DNA of 5,122 nt from an uncultured Nocardiopsis sp. (lineage in GTDB: Bacteria; Actinomycetota; Actinomycetes; Streptosporangiales; Streptosporangiaceae): NCBI GenBank assembly GCA_937957845.1, contig CALGOD010000705.1:1-5122 (forward strand), given 5' to 3'. The position numbers and the translations under genes are program-made. The notes beneath the pieces are model-generated. The model did no database searches, had not been told where the DNA came from, and saw only the letters and a list, made by a program, of their open reading frames with translations. Each line of letters begins with the position of its first letter. The stretch's first letter is position 1. This document shows positions 3,016-5,122 of the stretch, one piece after another.

Positions 3016-5121
3016 GTGACCGCCTTGACCGCAGCCGTCCACGACCCCGAGGATTACTCCGCCCGACACCTGTCGGTCCTCGAAGGTCTCGAGGCGGTGC
3101 GCAAACGGCCGGGCATGTACATCGGGTCCACCGACAGCCGCGGCCTCACCCACTGCATGTGGGAGATCATCGACAACTCGGTGGACGAGGCCCTGGGTGG
3201 TTTCTGTGGGCGGATCGACGTCACCCTGCACGCTGACGGATCGGTGTCGGTGAGCGACGACGGCCGCGGTATCCCCGTGGACGTCGAACCCAAGTCCGGC
3301 CTTCCGGGTGTGGAACTGGTCATGACCAAGCTGCACGCCGGTGGCAAGTTCGGCTCGGGTTCCTACACCGCCTCGGGTGGTCTGCACGGCGTGGGCGCGT
3401 CAGTGGTCAACGCCCTGTCCGCTCGGATGGACGTGGAGGTCGACCGACAGGGCCACACCCACGCGATGAGTTTTCGCCGGGGGATCCCAGGGCGCTTCGA
3501 CGCGGCCGGTCCCGACGCCGATTTCACCGCGGCCTCGGGGTTGGATCAGGTCCGCAAGGTGGCCAAGAAGACCACCGGCACCCGCATCCGCTTCTGGCCG
3601 GACACGCAGATCTTCCTCAAAGACGCCGAGATCGCTCGGGAGTCCCTGCTGGAACGGGCCCGACAGACCGCCTTCCTCGTGCCGGGGCTGACCATCGCCG
3701 TGCGCGACGAGCGGACGGAGGGCGAGCCCGCCCATGAGGAGGAATTCCGTTTCGACGGAGGGATCAGCGAGTTCTGTACCTTCCTGGCCCCCGACGAGCC
3801 GATCAGCGACGTGCTGCGTATCCAGGGCAGTGGCAGCTTCACCGAGACCGTGCCCGTCCTGGACGAGGCCGGGCACATGGTGCCCGCGGACATCGAGCGG
3901 CGCCTGGACGTGGACGTGGCCATGCGCTGGGGCACCGGCTACGACACCAACGTGCGGTCCTTCGTCAACGTCATCGCCACACCCAAGGGCGGTACGCACA
4001 TCAACGGCTTCGAGCGCGCCCTGGTGCGGGTCATCAACGACCAGCTGCGCGCGACCAAGCTGCTCAGGAACAGTGACGACCCCGTCATCAAGGACGACAC
4101 CCAGGAGGGGCTCACCGCGGTCGTCACGGTCCGCCTGCCCGAACCCCAGTTCGAGGGGCAGACCAAGGAGATCCTCGGAACCTCGGCGGCGGCCAGGATC
4201 GTCTCCCAGGTGGTCGGCAAGGAACTGCGCGAGTTCCTGACCTCCACCAAGAAGGCGGAGAAGGCCAAGGCCCGGGCGGTTCTGGAGAAGGTGGTCGGGG
4301 CCGCCAAGGCCCGCCTCGCCGCACGCCAGCAGCGCGAGACCCAGCGTCGCAAGAACGCCCTGGAGAACTCGGCACTGCCCGCCAAGCTGGTGGACTGCCG
4401 TAGCGAGGGGCTGGAACACAGCGAGTTGTTCATCGTCGAGGGGGACTCGGCGTTGGGAACGGCCAAGCTGGCCCGCGACTCCGAGTTCCAGGCGCTGTTG
4501 CCGATCCGGGGCAAGATCCTCAACGTGCAGAAGGCCTCGGTCGCCGACATGCTCAAGAACGCCGAGTGCGCGGCCATCCTCCAGGTGGTCGGTGCCGGAT
4601 CGGGCCGCACCTTCGACATCGACGCCGCCCGCTACGGCCGGATCATCCTCATGGCCGACGCCGACGTGGACGGGGCGCACATCCGTTGCCTGCTGCTCAC
4701 GCTCATCTACCGGTACATGCGTCCCATGCTGGAGGCCGGAAGGGTGTACGCGGCGGTTCCCCCGTTGCACCGCATCGAGCTGGCCAATCCACGGCGCAAG
4801 CGTGGTGCCAAGCCCCAGGACCGCTACATCTACACCTACTCCGACGCCGAGCTCACCCGCACGCTGCTGGATCTGGAGAAGCGCAAGATCGCCTGGAAGG
4901 ATCCGGTGCAGCGCTACAAGGGGCTGGGGGAGATGGACGCCGACCAGCTGGCCGAGACCACGATGGACCCACGCCACCGCACCCTGCGCCGCATAAGGGT
5001 GGAGCAGGCGGAGGAGGCCGCCTCGGTGTTCAACCTGCTGATGGGCAACGAGGTGGCTCCGCGACGCCGCTTCATCCAGGAGGGAGCACAGGAACTCGAC
5101 GTGGCCCGCATCGACACCTGA
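3016..5121 (+). CDS. parE: DNA topoisomerase IV subunit B (ParE; GyrB-like type IIA ATPase subunit)
   Basis: The 701-residue ATPase subunit works with ParC (absent here) as an A2B2 enzyme that unlinks replicated chromosomes and relaxes supercoils. The GHKL ATPase domain comes first: LEGLEAVRKRPGMYIG (22-37), general base E50 with N54 (EIIDN), D81-D-G-R84-G, and the ATP lid HAGGKFGSGSYTASGG then LHGVGAS (108-129). The transducer domain carries the QTK loop, with K384 contacting ATP. TOPRIM follows with VEGDSALGTAK (E475), LPIRGKILNVQKA (495-507) and the metal-binding D548-A-D550-V-D552. The C-terminal end has QRYKGLGEMDADQLAETTMD (632-651). The large insert of E. coli GyrB is missing. VEGDSALG...LPIRGKILNVQKAS is, as I recall, the form of actinomycete ParE rather than GyrB, and the position near the principal sigma gene and DUF7455 agrees with the streptomycete parE locus. 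The catalytic tyrosine is in the partner. GyrB2/ParY are other names for it; a true second GyrB is the main alternative. Confidence 0.93.
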   Translation: MTALTAAVHDPEDYSARHLSVLEGLEAVRKRPGMYIGSTDSRGLTHCMWEIIDNSVDEALGGFCGRIDVTLHADGSVSVSDDGRGIPVDVEPKSGLPGVELVMTKLHAGGKFGSGSYTASGGLHGVGASVVNALSARMDVEVDRQGHTHAMSFRRGIPGRFDAAGPDADFTAASGLDQVRKVAKKTTGTRIRFWPDTQIFLKDAEIARESLLERARQTAFLVPGLTIAVRDERTEGEPAHEEEFRFDGGISEFCTFLAPDEPISDVLRIQGSGSFTETVPVLDEAGHMVPADIERRLDVDVAMRWGTGYDTNVRSFVNVIATPKGGTHINGFERALVRVINDQLRATKLLRNSDDPVIKDDTQEGLTAVVTVRLPEPQFEGQTKEILGTSAAARIVSQVVGKELREFLTSTKKAEKAKARAVLEKVVGAAKARLAARQQRETQRRKNALENSALPAKLVDCRSEGLEHSELFIVEGDSALGTAKLARDSEFQALLPIRGKILNVQKASVADMLKNAECAAILQVVGAGSGRTFDIDAARYGRIILMADADVDGAHIRCLLLTLIYRYMRPMLEAGRVYAAVPPLHRIELANPRRKRGAKPQDRYIYTYSDAELTRTLLDLEKRKIAWKDPVQRYKGLGEMDADQLAETTMDPRHRTLRRIRVEQAEEAASVFNLLMGNEVAPRRRFIQEGAQELDVARIDT

Positions 5122-5122
5122 G

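Noticed and set aside
3400..4977. Open frame of 525 codons on the minus strand opposite parE
   Set aside because: It lies entirely within parE, is rich in low-complexity Gly/Leu/Val and has no family motif. Long antisense frames are expected opposite high-GC genes.

Overview
The window is high-GC DNA with near-universal G/C at third codon positions, GTG starts on three of the four complete genes placed here, and actinobacterial housekeeping genes. The principal sigma factor C-terminus, the small DUF7455-type zinc-ribbon protein and an actinobacterial ParE all point to a filamentous or spore-forming actinomycete. By general resemblance I would guess a Nocardiopsis-like or other Streptosporangiales organism, but this is a guess from remembered sequence character, not from a search.

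Layout from left to right. Positions 2-403 (+) hold the last ~133 residues of the principal sigma factor (SigA/HrdB). An intergenic region of 377 nt follows. It holds a long hairpin terminator (449-500), a second terminator with a T-run (689-715) and a small hairpin facing the other way (731-748). A YaaA-family protein lies on the minus strand (781-1527). A divergent gene at 1710-2363 (+) encodes a GNAT-type acetyltransferase with a long N-terminal extension. A near-perfect 14-bp hairpin (2370-2403) sits between it and the convergent 67-residue zinc-ribbon protein (2434-2637, minus). A second 378-nt intergenic region (2638-3015) separates that gene from the divergent parE gene (3016-5121, +), which is complete and ends one base before the window ends.

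The genes form separate transcription units, not one operon: two divergent pairs (yaaA/GNAT and DUF7455/parE), with hairpins at each convergent junction. The sigma factor, DUF7455 and parE are core genes that I recall lying close together in actinomycetes. The yaaA-GNAT pair looks like the more variable content between them. ParE would act with ParC (not in the window) to separate replicated chromosomes; YaaA is linked to iron and peroxide stress; the acetyltransferase substrate and the role of the DUF7455 protein are unknown.

I see no phage, insertion sequence, CRISPR array, tRNA or rRNA, and no clear new defence or biosynthetic system. The points most worth a second look are the structured stretch between the two tandem terminators after sigA, and the parE leader, where a hairpin loop is complementary to the parE ribosome binding site.
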